A stretch of DNA of 64,000 nt from Polaromonas sp. CG_9.7 (GTDB lineage: Bacteria; Pseudomonadota; Gammaproteobacteria; Burkholderiales; Burkholderiaceae_C), in contig NZ_JADOVG010000012.1 in assembly GCF_015752205.1 (NCBI RefSeq), forward strand, positions 61,792 through 125,791, read 5' to 3'. The translations under genes and the position numbers were made by a program. Under the pieces are notes generated by a model. That model was given only the letters and a program-made list of their open reading frames with translations. It had not been told where the DNA came from and searched no databases. Of this stretch, positions 11,446 to 18,948 are shown piece by piece. The first letter of the stretch is position 1, and every line of letters begins with the position of its first letter.

Positions 11446-11580
11446 TCAATCGACCGTGAGTCGGGCTGAAAAACAGATATTGCGGCGGACATACAACCCG
11501 ACCATGAAATCTTCAGCCAATGTCTCGCCGCGTTGATCCCGCAGGTCGCGCAGCACATGTTCGGTTCCAAATTTCACCAT
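11446..11580 (-). pseudogene. Small open frame, possible gene remnant
   Basis: ATG at 11580 to a TGA at 11446-11448, 44 residues starting MVKFGTEHVLRDLRDQRGE. There is no good ribosome site. The DNA just around its start resembles the junction at the start of the HAD gene (13020-13045), so it may be a degraded duplicate rather than a functional peptide gene. Function unknown. Confidence 0.25.
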
Positions 11581-11651
11581 TACTCACTTATTGATATCTG
11601 CTTATGCCCAGCTACTATGCGCAACAGTCTTTTTTGACACTGAAGCTGGTC
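11581..11651 (+). repeat. Family A repeat, copy A2
   Basis: By hand alignment 51 of 71 bases are identical, without gaps, to copy A3 at 13041-13111. Shared blocks include TACTCACTTATT at the left, TGCGCAA in the centre and TTTGA.ACT at the right. Confidence 0.65.
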
Positions 11652-11733
11652 TCCGTCCGCGCAAGACCGGCGTTCGCTTCGGTGCGGTGAAGAGTGGCTA
11701 GACTCCACAAATCAATACTGCCCGGCAAGCCAC

Positions 11734-12177
11734 ATGTTTATCGTCATTTTTTCTTGCGTCATGATGATTGCGCTGACGACGCTGATTCATTTCGAAATTT
11801 TAAGCAGCCTGAATACCCGGCTGCCCGCGCTCAGCTTTCCCAGCCGCAGCAAGCTGTTGATTGTCATGTTTGGCGCCTTTACCGCCCACGCGCTGGAAAT
11901 CGCACTGTACGGCTTCGTGCTTTATGGACTGATTCATTTCACCGGCGCGGGCAGCCTGAGCGGCATTGGCAGCTCGTCGCTGGAAAACTGCCTGTATTTT
12001 TCAGCGGAAACTTTTTCCTCGCTTGGCTTCGGCGACCTGATTCCAATTGGCCCGATCCGGTTGCTGGCAGGCACGGAAGCCTTGAACGGCTTGCTGCTGA
12101 TCGGCTGGTCGGCCTCTTATGCCTATCTTGCGATGGAGCGATTTTGGGTTTTCCCAAGCCAGGACAGCGAATCCTGA
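11734..12177 (+). CDS. Two-transmembrane ion channel (potassium-channel family)
   Basis: A 147-residue protein with an N-terminal transmembrane segment, another near residues 48-72, a pore-loop region with SLGFGDLIP (residues 93-101) and a final transmembrane helix (GTEALNGLLLIGWSASYAYLA). The layout fits the Ion_trans_2 family. The selectivity filter reads LGFGD in place of the common VGYGD, so potassium selectivity is likely but not certain. No cytoplasmic RCK domain is attached. The ATG at 11734 lacks a strong ribosome site. Confidence 0.72.
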   Translation: MFIVIFSCVMMIALTTLIHFEILSSLNTRLPALSFPSRSKLLIVMFGAFTAHALEIALYGFVLYGLIHFTGAGSLSGIGSSSLENCLYFSAETFSSLGFGDLIPIGPIRLLAGTEALNGLLLIGWSASYAYLAMERFWVFPSQDSES

Positions 12178-12315
12178 CGAACACATGGCCGCGCATTCCT
12201 GATGCCACAGGCCCCGTGACCCATCCCAAAATCCGTCCCCATCTTCTGTGGACAACTTTGTGCACCATTGCAGGGAAAACCCTTGAAACCCTGATGGGCC
12301 GGGGCGTTCAACAGG

Positions 12316-12334
12316 GTGCCTGCCAAACAGGCAC
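12316..12334 (+). terminator. Hairpin downstream of the channel gene
   Basis: GTGCCTG, five-base loop, CAGGCAC. A perfect 7-bp stem lying between two convergent genes, followed only after some bases by a short T tract, so termination activity is uncertain. Confidence 0.3.
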
Positions 12335-12374
12335 AGTGGGTAACTTTTGCCTTCAAGGTGCGTTCATCAACGCG

Positions 12375-13034
12375 TCAAATGGTTTCCAATAAAGCGGGCA
12401 ACTCGGCCATATGGGCAAACAGACGGCTGGCACCTGCCTGCGTCAAGGCCGGGCCGTGGGCAGGCGTTGGGCAATACGCCCACACCGTCGCCCCCGCAGC
12501 AATACCCGCCGTGACGCCAGTCGTCGTGTCCTCGATCACCAGGCAATGTGCGCCCGCCGCACCCAGGTGGCTTGCGGCCGCCAGGTACACATCGGGCGCC
12601 GGTTTGGAGTGCGGCATTTCCTGGCCGCTGAAAATGCGACCGTCAAACCAGGGCATCAGCCCGACCTGCGCCAACTGCATTTCGACCTTGAAGCGGTCGG
12701 CACCGGACGCGCAGGCAATGCGCTGGCCGGCGTGCGCATGGGCAGCTTCCACCGCCGCGTGCGCACCGGCAATCGCCACCAGCCGCGCCTGCAACTCGCG
12801 GTTGCGCCGGGCATAAAACTCGGCCATCCAGGCCTCGGTCAGCGGCTGGCCGGTTTGGGCTTCGATCAGCACGCGTTCGTCGCGCACGGCCTTGCCGACA
12901 AACACGCGCATGCATTCGGCAGGCGAAAGCGACCAGCCGCTTTCTTCCAGCAAGTCGCGCAGCACGCCGTTGGTGATGGGTTCGCTGTCGACCAGCACGC
13001 CGTCGCAGTCGAACAGGATGGCTTCAAATTTCAT
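12375..13034 (-). CDS. HAD-superfamily phosphatase / phosphoglucomutase-like
   Basis: A 219-residue HAD subfamily IA protein. Motif I is FDCDGVLVDSEP, motif II is CASGAD, the Lys of motif III is in SKPAPDVYL and motif IV is VIEDTTTGV. A helical cap lies between residues 15 and 90. Such proteins dephosphorylate small phosphosugars or act as beta-phosphoglucomutases; motif detail (DxD, short alpha-helical cap) does not decide. Its start lies only a few bases from a family A repeat and 65 bases from the end of ychJ, with which it probably shares transcription. Confidence 0.85.
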   Translation of the reverse strand: MKFEAILFDCDGVLVDSEPITNGVLRDLLEESGWSLSPAECMRVFVGKAVRDERVLIEAQTGQPLTEAWMAEFYARRNRELQARLVAIAGAHAAVEAAHAHAGQRIACASGADRFKVEMQLAQVGLMPWFDGRIFSGQEMPHSKPAPDVYLAAASHLGAAGAHCLVIEDTTTGVTAGIAAGATVWAYCPTPAHGPALTQAGASRLFAHMAELPALLETI

Positions 13035-13040
13035 GTCTTT

Positions 13041-13111
13041 TACTCACTTATTTATAGCTAATTGCGCTCGTCAATATTGCGCAAAAGCCGTATTTGATAC
13101 TAAAACTGGTC
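13041..13111 (+). repeat. Family A repeat, copy A3
   Basis: Lies between the HAD start and the ychJ stop and includes the last codons and stop of ychJ (stop TAG on the minus strand at 13100-13102). Aligns without gaps to A2. Confidence 0.65.
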
Positions 13112-13519
13112 GCCATCGACATAAAACCAGCGCCCCGACGCGCGCACGAAGCGGCTGCGCTCATGCAGTCGCGTGGCGCGGCCACCCTCGCGGCAGCGGG
13201 CGACGAACTCGACTTCGGCGTGGTCGGCGTCCAGCAGGCAATGCGAACGCACATCCAGCCCCAGCCACTTCGCGCCAGGCGCGAAGTCCAGCGTCGCCGG
13301 GCGCGTCGAGGCGTGCCAGGTGGCGAGCAAATAATCGGCCCGCTCCAGTACAAAGGCGCTGTAGCGCGATCGCATCAGCGCTTCGGCGTTGGGGGCGGGG
13401 ATTTTTTCGTTGAGGTAGGGGCCGCAGCAGGCGGAAAAAGGCAGGGGCTGGGGTTGGGCGGCTTTGGCCGGCTTGGCGGGATGTGCGGCAATGCGGCCAC
13501 AGGGGCATGCGGCACTCAT
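13100..13519 (-). CDS. YchJ family SEC-C motif protein
   Basis: A 139-residue protein of the UPF0225/YchJ family. It begins MSAACPCGR, has a second Cys site SACCGPYL near residue 30 and ends with a compact alpha+beta (NTF2-like) domain. The Cys motifs suggest zinc binding as in SEC-C domains; the cellular role is not known. ATG 13519 is chosen because the family begins at the CPCG motif. That ATG overlaps by four bases (ATGA) with the stop of a 21-codon upstream ORF. Confidence 0.85.
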   Translation of the reverse strand: MSAACPCGRIAAHPAKPAKAAQPQPLPFSACCGPYLNEKIPAPNAEALMRSRYSAFVLERADYLLATWHASTRPATLDFAPGAKWLGLDVRSHCLLDADHAEVEFVARCREGGRATRLHERSRFVRASGRWFYVDGDQF

Positions 13520-13581
13520 GCGTTCAAGGCCGGGTCGCTTGCGGGTTGCGCGCCCTTCAGGCGCATCCAGAAATTGTTCAT
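13516..13581 (-). CDS. Possible 21-codon upstream ORF of ychJ
   Basis: ATG at 13581, sequence MNNFWMRLKGAQPASDPALN and one more residue, with its TGA overlapping the ychJ ATG. The overlap suggests translational coupling and would supply initiation for ychJ, whose own ribosome site is weak. There is no strong ribosome site for this ORF either, so it may be chance. Confidence 0.3.
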   Translation of the reverse strand: MNNFWMRLKGAQPASDPALNA

Positions 13582-13729
13582 GGTGTTGATTTTTACAGAT
13601 GAGGGCGAGGCGAAAGGCTAGACCCATCACTGAACTGGCCCTATGATTCTGAAAATCCCTTGCGGCCTTGAAACCGCCATGCACCACAGCGGCCCTGACT
13701 GAACGTGGAAAACCCCAAGAAAGTTTTTT

Positions 13730-14215
13730 ATGAAACACTTGCGATTTGGCCTGCTCTTTGTAGCCGCTGCCCTGGCGGGTTGTACTTCGACCCAGTTCGA
13801 CCCCCAGCAGACGGCAAGCGCCCGCACAGAAATCTGCAAAGCGACGTCAGAAGCCGAGATTGCCGGCCTGTTTGATCGCTGGAACCGCTCCCTGCAAACA
13901 GGCGATGCGCAGCAGGTGGTCGCCAACTACGCACGGCAGTCCATCTTGTTGCCCACCGTGTCGAATAAGCCCCGGCTCACGCCGGCCGAAAAGCTCGACT
14001 ACTTCCAGCATTTTCTGGAAAGCAGGCCCTCGGGCAAGATTGATTTGCGGTTCGTTGAGCTCGGCTGCAACACCGCCCTGGACGCTGGCCTGTACACCTT
14101 CACCTTCGCCAAAACCGGTGCATCGGTCAGCGGACGCTACAGCTACACCTATCGCTGGGACGGCGCCAAATGGCTCATCACCAGCCACCACTCGTCGGTC
14201 ATGCCCGAAAAATGA
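13730..14215 (+). CDS. Putative lipoprotein with SnoaL/NTF2-like (DUF4440-type) domain
   Basis: A 161-residue protein with a lipoprotein signal (lipobox AALAGC, Cys about residue 17) and a domain of the SgcJ/CaMKII-association type: LFDRWNRSLQTGDAQQVVANYA, then the strand-rich end ending GAKWLITSHHSSV. Such small alpha+beta barrels form dimers; in exported proteins the ligand is usually unknown. Membrane anchoring after lipid modification is predicted. It is convergent with the DUF2182 gene. Confidence 0.8.
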   Translation: MKHLRFGLLFVAAALAGCTSTQFDPQQTASARTEICKATSEAEIAGLFDRWNRSLQTGDAQQVVANYARQSILLPTVSNKPRLTPAEKLDYFQHFLESRPSGKIDLRFVELGCNTALDAGLYTFTFAKTGASVSGRYSYTYRWDGAKWLITSHHSSVMPEK

Positions 14216-14278
14216 AGCGCTGAACGCGCGCAAGCCCCCGCGCTGCCGTTCCAGATGCGCACGCGGGATGGGTCCCGG

Positions 14279-15073
14279 CTAGCGCACAAGAACCAACAAC
14301 TTGACCAGCCCGGCGGCAATCAGCCCCAGCCCCAACAGCGATCCCAGCCGTTCGCCGCCCGGTGCCAATTTCTCCACCGAAACGGCCAGCGACAGCGCGG
14401 CGATCCAGGCCAGGTTCATGACCCCACCCACAAACAGCAGGGCCATCAACGCCCAGCAGCAGCCAACGCACAGCAGCCCATGCCGAAGCCCCATCACGAA
14501 AGCGCCTTGCCAACCGGCGCGCCACTCTCCGATAAGAAAGCCCATCGGGGTGCGGCAATGCGACAGACAAACTTGCTTGACGCGTGAAAACTGATAGACC
14601 CCGGCGATCAACAGCAGCAGCGCGGTCAGCAAAGCCGACGTGCTGACAATCATCGGGTTGACCCAGTTCATGGCTTGCAGCGCCCACTGTGCGGCCGTCG
14701 CCCCCACGCTGAAGACGAACCAGACGATCAGGTAGGCGGCGACAAAGCTGATTCCTCGCGTTCGCTCTCGCGTGCGCACGCACAGGTTAACAAAGGTCAG
14801 GATCATCGGCAGGGCCGACGGTAGCATCATTGCGGCCATCATGAGCGCCCACATGGCCCAGACCGCGAACACGGTAGCGGCGCGCCAGTTTGAAGAAGCC
14901 GGCATCGTCAGTTGCGCAAACGGCTGGCTCATGTCAACCGCGATCCAGACCAGGAATAGCCAGCAGACCATACTGAGGAGCAAGATCCCCGCCGCCAGCC
15001 TGGACTGCCCGGTAATCAGCAGAACCATGCCCGGTGGTGACTTGCCGGCTGAATCAGACGCTTGCTGTGGCAT
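14279..15073 (-). CDS. DUF2182 predicted metal-binding membrane protein
   Basis: A 264-residue protein with about six to seven membrane segments. The hallmark Cys-rich motif GLLCVGCCWALM with a following GGVMNLAW lies near residues 195-220, and another conserved stretch AMWALMMAAMMLPSALPM is near 73-90. These are the signatures of DUF2182, annotated as a predicted metal-binding integral membrane family. AGGAGG precedes the ATG at 15073. It is divergent from a DUF1326 gene; the two families recur side by side in proteobacteria, which suggests a shared, uncharacterised function, perhaps handling a thiophilic metal. Confidence 0.85.
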   Translation of the reverse strand: MPQQASDSAGKSPPGMVLLITGQSRLAAGILLLSMVCWLFLVWIAVDMSQPFAQLTMPASSNWRAATVFAVWAMWALMMAAMMLPSALPMILTFVNLCVRTRERTRGISFVAAYLIVWFVFSVGATAAQWALQAMNWVNPMIVSTSALLTALLLLIAGVYQFSRVKQVCLSHCRTPMGFLIGEWRAGWQGAFVMGLRHGLLCVGCCWALMALLFVGGVMNLAWIAALSLAVSVEKLAPGGERLGSLLGLGLIAAGLVKLLVLVR

Positions 15074-15245
15074 GAGTCGACCTCCTTCGCCAGTTGAATA
15101 TACCGCCTGTACGATGCGTGTGTTCATGCAAAACGTCAAACGCGCGGCTTATTCGTTTCAGCAGAATCAACCTCCACACACACTGCTTACGTCCGTGACA
15201 AAGAAACGGCATGGTGAAGCCGCAGGCATCGGCATAGACTGGACG

Positions 15246-15332
15246 ATGAGGTGCTGCCGCATCAGCAGCGAACAGTGTTCCTGCGCGCTGGCGCTCAAAC
15301 AGGCACCTCCTTTTCAAGGAGTATTGTTATGA
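15246..15332 (+). CDS. Small Cys-rich ORF upstream of the DUF1326 gene
   Basis: A 28-codon frame starting MRCCRISSEQCSCALALK. Four of its first fourteen residues are Cys, in a CC and a CxC arrangement. Its stop TGA overlaps the ATG of the DUF1326 gene (ATGA), and the DUF1326 ribosome site lies inside it. It could be a leader peptide whose translation controls the next gene, or a small metal-binding peptide. No strong ribosome site is visible for it, so it remains a candidate. Confidence 0.35.
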   Translation: MRCCRISSEQCSCALALKQAPPFQGVLL

Positions 15333-15943
15333 CGACCTGGAGCATTTCCGGCCATTACATGGAAACTTGCAATTGCACATTTCTGTGTCCCTGCATCACC
15401 TCCAACCTCTCGGCACGGCCAACCGAAGGTGACTGCAAAGCCGCAATCGCATTGCAGATCGACAAAGGGGTGAAAGATGGCATCCCGCTTGACGGGTTGT
15501 CCTTCGTGGTCATGCTGCATTCGCCGGGGGCAATGGCGCAAGGGAACATGACCGTCGGATTGATTGTTGACGATAGCGCTTCTGACCAGCAAGTTGACGC
15601 CATCAGCGCCATTGCCACCGGCTCGGTGGGCGGTCCCATGGCGGCGCTGGCGGCGCTCGTCAGCAAGATTGCAGGCGTTGAGCGGCGGCCCATACGGTTT
15701 GAGGAAGACGGGTTGAATTACACCGTGAGCGCCGGTGAATTGCTTGAACAGGCTTGCGAAGGCATCGCCAGTGCCGCCGACCCGAAACAGGCCATTTGCA
15801 TCGACAACACGGCGCATCCCGTGAACAGCCGGCTGTCCCTGGCCAAGGCCACGCGCAGTCGCTTCCACGTTTTTGGCATCAACTGGGATGATGCCACCGG
15901 CACGCGCAACGCGCAATTTGCGCCCTTCGCCTGGGCGGGTTGA
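15329..15943 (+). CDS. DUF1326 domain protein
   Basis: A 204-residue soluble protein. It opens with WSISGHYMETCNCTFLCPC, whose CxC and CPC cysteines are the conserved motif of DUF1326, followed by an alternating alpha/beta domain. AAGGAG lies 8 bases before the ATG at 15329. Divergent from the DUF2182 membrane protein across 255 bases. Function is unknown; the paired cysteines in both proteins suggest metal or thiol chemistry, which is inference only. Confidence 0.85.
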   Translation: MTTWSISGHYMETCNCTFLCPCITSNLSARPTEGDCKAAIALQIDKGVKDGIPLDGLSFVVMLHSPGAMAQGNMTVGLIVDDSASDQQVDAISAIATGSVGGPMAALAALVSKIAGVERRPIRFEEDGLNYTVSAGELLEQACEGIASAADPKQAICIDNTAHPVNSRLSLAKATRSRFHVFGINWDDATGTRNAQFAPFAWAG

Positions 15944-15952
15944 CGCGTCAGA

Positions 15953-17116
15953 TCACGCGAAAGCATGCACCGGCACCGGCACCGGCATCAACCCAATCCG
16001 GTCCAGCGCCGCCGCCAGTTGACCCACCGTGCGGTCCACCCGGTGCCACTTTTCCAGCCCGAACAGTCCAACGCGAAAGGTCATGAAGTCGGCGCCTTCG
16101 TCGCATTGCAGCGGCACGCCGGCGGCGGTCTGCAGACCCTGGTCGAGGAATTTCTTGCCTGACTGGATGCCGGGGTCGGTGGTGTAGCTGACCACCACGC
16201 CGGGCGCTTTGAAACCCTCAGCAGCGACGCTGGGCAGGCCCCGGCTTTCGAACAGCGCGCGCACCTTTTCGCCCAGCGCTTCCTGCTCGGCCTTCACCTT
16301 GGAAAAACCATAGGCATGCGTTTCCTGCATGGCGGCGCGCAGGCGCGTGAGGGCGTCGGTGGGCAGCGTGGCGTGGTAGGCGTGGCCGCCTTTTTCGTAG
16401 GTTTCCATGATCTGCAGCCACTTTTTCAGGTCGCAGGCAAAGCTGGTGCTGACGGTGCCGTCGATGGCCGTGCGGGCACGTTCGCTGAGCATGACCATGG
16501 CGCAGCAGGGTGAGCTGCTCCAGCCTTTTTGCGGTGCGGAAATCAAGACATCGACGCCCGTGGCCTGCATGTCGACCCACATGGCGCCCGAGGCGATGCA
16601 GTCGAGCACGAACAGGCCGCCCACGGCATGCACGGCGTCCGACACGGCGCGCAAATAATCGTCGGGCAGGATCATGCCGGAGGCGGTTTCGACATGCGGG
16701 GCAAAGACAACGGCGGGCTTGTGGTGGGCAATGGCGGCCTGCACGTCGGCGATGGCGGCGGGCGCCCACGGGGCTTGCGCGCCGGGGCCGGTTTGCCGGG
16801 CCTTGAGCACGGTGGACGAGGCAGGAATGTTGCCCATGTCAAAGATTTGCGTCCAGCGGTAGCTGAACCAGCCGTTGCGCAGCACCAGCACATGCTTGGC
16901 CGTGGCGAACTGGCGCGCCACGGCTTCCATGCCGTAGGTGCCGCTGCCGGGCACCAGCGCCACGGAATGCGCGGCGTACACCTCCTTGAGGATGCTGGAG
17001 ATGTCTGTCATCACGCCCTGGAAGCTGCGCGACATGTGGTTGAGCGCGCGGTCGGTGTAGACCACCGAGAATTCGAGCAGGCCGTCAGGGTCGATGTTGG
17101 GCAATAGTCCGGGCAT
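15953..17116 (-). CDS. Class V aminotransferase (alanine-glyoxylate / serine-type)
   Basis: A 387-residue PLP enzyme of fold type I. The PLP Lys is in SAPQKGWSSS, the aspartate that binds the pyridine nitrogen is in FVLDCIASG, and the phosphate-binding PGSGTYGMEA is near residue 57. It resembles alanine-glyoxylate or serine-glyoxylate aminotransferases, which move amino groups between small amino acids and 2-oxoacids. The precise pair of substrates is not determined by sequence. It appears monocistronic and is convergent with the DUF1326 gene. Confidence 0.8.
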   Translation of the reverse strand: MPGLLPNIDPDGLLEFSVVYTDRALNHMSRSFQGVMTDISSILKEVYAAHSVALVPGSGTYGMEAVARQFATAKHVLVLRNGWFSYRWTQIFDMGNIPASSTVLKARQTGPGAQAPWAPAAIADVQAAIAHHKPAVVFAPHVETASGMILPDDYLRAVSDAVHAVGGLFVLDCIASGAMWVDMQATGVDVLISAPQKGWSSSPCCAMVMLSERARTAIDGTVSTSFACDLKKWLQIMETYEKGGHAYHATLPTDALTRLRAAMQETHAYGFSKVKAEQEALGEKVRALFESRGLPSVAAEGFKAPGVVVSYTTDPGIQSGKKFLDQGLQTAAGVPLQCDEGADFMTFRVGLFGLEKWHRVDRTVGQLAAALDRIGLMPVPVPVHAFA

Positions 17117-17314
17117 GGTGTGGCCTCACTTTGGTTGGCAGAAGTCGGATGGTCAGCTTAGCACTGTGCGCCGAAAAAAGAGATAAGCGTGTGCAGCTCG
17201 AACAAGCGCATCCCCCACCGACCCGGCGGCCAGAAACTGCCCTGTCTCCCGGCGGATAGCGTCCCAATCGCTGGGCGGGGGAGACTCGGCGTCCAGCCGC
17301 GAAACCGGGGCGGC

Positions 17315-17749
17315 TCAATGTGCCGGATCAAGAAAAGGGGTGCCCGGGTCGCTCACATAAAAGATGACGACCCGCAAGGCGTCCGTGGCACTCTTGTTGT
17401 AGCCTGTCATTTTCACGTTGGGCGGCTCGACAAAAGCCTGCCCCGCGCTGAGGACGACGGGCGCCCTTCCCTCCAGGTCCAGCGTGAACTGGCCTTCGAG
17501 CACATAGACCGTGACCGGGGAGCGGTGCGTGTGAAACACGGTCTGGTCGCCGGGCTTGAACGAGGCGGTCAGCACCCTGACCTCCTGAGTGTCCGACTTG
17601 GGCATCTGCAGGACGCTTTCCTTCAGGACCAGATGCGGGGTTGCCTGGCCGGGCGTCTGAGCCTGCGCCGCCAGCCCGAAAACGGCGCCCAACGTCAAGG
17701 CCAGCAACGCAGCGAGCGAGCGGAATGTGGGTTGATGGTGCGGTTTCAT
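17315..17749 (-). CDS. Secreted cupin-domain protein
   Basis: A 144-residue protein with a signal peptide (basic start, hydrophobic core, cleavage near AAQAQ) and a single cupin barrel. The metal-binding first motif contains HTHRSPVTVYVLEGQ, so two His and one Glu are present; the second motif is weaker, lacking an obvious His. ATG 17749 has AAGG upstream. Likely periplasmic; substrate unknown. It is divergent from and abuts a decayed LysR gene, which may once have been its regulator. Confidence 0.78.
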   Translation of the reverse strand: MKPHHQPTFRSLAALLALTLGAVFGLAAQAQTPGQATPHLVLKESVLQMPKSDTQEVRVLTASFKPGDQTVFHTHRSPVTVYVLEGQFTLDLEGRAPVVLSAGQAFVEPPNVKMTGYNKSATDALRVVIFYVSDPGTPFLDPAH

Positions 17750-17764
17750 GGCAAGACCTTTCAT

Positions 17765-18239
17765 CGCGTTGGACAGACCGCCCAGTCTAGGCGCCCCCGC
17801 GCTCGGGCGCAAGATCGCCGACTCCCTGTGGGCGGTGTACGGCGGCCGCGACTATCTGGCGCAGCACGGCAGCCCCCACGGCATGCGGGAACTGGCGCAG
17901 CACGCCTGGGTCGGGTTCGACGAGACCGTGGCCAGCCACCGCGCAACGCAGTGGCGGCGGCAGGTGGCGCCGGTTGCCAGAAAAATGGCCAAGAGTGGCA
18001 GCGGGCTGGGAACGGCTCACTTCGCCAAAGCCAACCTGGGTCTTGCGGCGCTGCCAACGACGATCGGTGATGCCGAGCCCGACCTGGTGCGGGTGCTGGG
18101 GCCGGTGGCCGGTGGCCGAATTGACGCGCAGCTTGCGCCTGCTGACCACGCGCCAGCTCGGCGCACGCCCCGGGTTTCGGCCTTTTTAAAATTCATGGTG
18201 CAAGAGGTGCAGGCGCTTCGGCCCATGCTCACCGGCTGA
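17765..18239 (+). pseudogene. LysR-family regulator, decayed C-terminal fragment
   Basis: The plus-strand frame encodes pieces of a LysR effector-binding domain (WAVYGGRDYLAQHG, HAWVGFDETVASHRATQW, LAALPTTIGDAEPDLVRVLG). After about 18110 homology moves to another frame (ELTRSLRLLTTRQL) and returns to the first frame for TPRVSAFLKFMVQE near 18165. That indicates two compensating frameshifts. The helix-turn-helix half is absent. It overlaps nothing on the plus strand, but its 5' end meets the cupin start, so a deletion joined them. Probably non-functional. Confidence 0.72.
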
Positions 18240-18429
18240 GTGGTGCGCAAGCGGCACCGGACTCACGCATTTTGCCTGCGAAGCGCTTCAGCCAGGGCTC
18301 TGGCCAAGCAGCAAAACACTCGCTTTTCGGTAGCAACCTGTTGCGACAAAGCGAGGGCTAGCGGCCTCTTTGGCTTGCAACTGGCCACCATCCTGGCAAC
18401 ACCGGGCAGCCCTGCCAGCCTCAGGAACG

Positions 18430-18846
18430 TCAGCCCTTCTTGGTATTGCGCTCTTCCAGGGTTTCGGTCGGGGCGCCCTGCTTTTTCCACTCGGCATAGC
18501 CGCCATCAATGTGGGCGACATTGCGCATGCCCATGTCCTGCAGTGTCTTGGTGGCCAGCGCGCTGCGCCAGCCGGCTCCGCAAAACAAAATGAACTCCCG
18601 GTTTTCGTCGGCAAACACCGGCTTGAAATACGGCGACGCCGGGTCAACCCAGAACTCCAGCATGCCGCGCGGTGCATGGAAGGCGCCGACAACCGTGCCG
18701 TCCTGCTCCAGTTCGCGCGGGTCGCGGATATCGATGATCTGCACGTTCGGGTCCGACAAGCGGGCTTGCACCGACTCGACCGAATAGGTCTTGACCTCTT
18801 CCATGGCCTCATCGACGAGAACCTGGAAACCTTTGGTAATGGGCAT
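18430..18846 (-). CDS. Rhodanese-like sulfurtransferase domain protein
   Basis: A 138-residue single rhodanese domain. The active-site Cys is residue 89 in LFCGAGWRSA, and the strands IIDIRDPRE and NVAHIDGGYAEWKK frame it. An AAGGAG site precedes the ATG at 18846. Small rhodaneses carry persulfide sulfur in the cytoplasm. It follows trkH at about 100 bases, separated by a strong hairpin, so it is probably its own transcript. Confidence 0.87.
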   Translation of the reverse strand: MPITKGFQVLVDEAMEEVKTYSVESVQARLSDPNVQIIDIRDPRELEQDGTVVGAFHAPRGMLEFWVDPASPYFKPVFADENREFILFCGAGWRSALATKTLQDMGMRNVAHIDGGYAEWKKQGAPTETLEERNTKKG

Positions 18847-18913
18847 GCTGACTCCTTATGCTGAAAAAATCATTATCGACATTGCTGACGCATCACGCTT
18901 GTCACCCTCTTCC

Positions 18914-18940
18914 GCCTTTGCCTTTTAAAAAGGCAAAGGC
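18914..18940 (-). terminator. Hairpin after trkH
   Basis: A perfect 13-bp inverted repeat (GCCTTTGCCTTTT and its complement) with a one-base centre, placed 9 bases beyond the trkH stop. The T-rich arm lies at the 3' side when read on the minus strand, consistent with intrinsic termination of trkA-trkH. Confidence 0.6.
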
Positions 18941-18948
18941 AACCAAGC

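Larger units (their letters stand above)
11264..11733. other. Intergenic region with a decayed repeat/duplication
   Basis: About 470 bases with no convincing gene. A 44-codon minus-strand frame sits at 11446-11580, and 11581-11651 matches 13041-13111 base for base without gaps at roughly 70%. The left part (11264-11440) is the upstream region of the secreted-protein gene and shows nothing else recognisable. Confidence 0.55.

Noticed and set aside
11339..11536. 65-codon plus-strand frame in the 11.3-11.7 kb gap
   Set aside because: No ribosome site, no recognisable sequence, and AT/GC pattern not codon-like.
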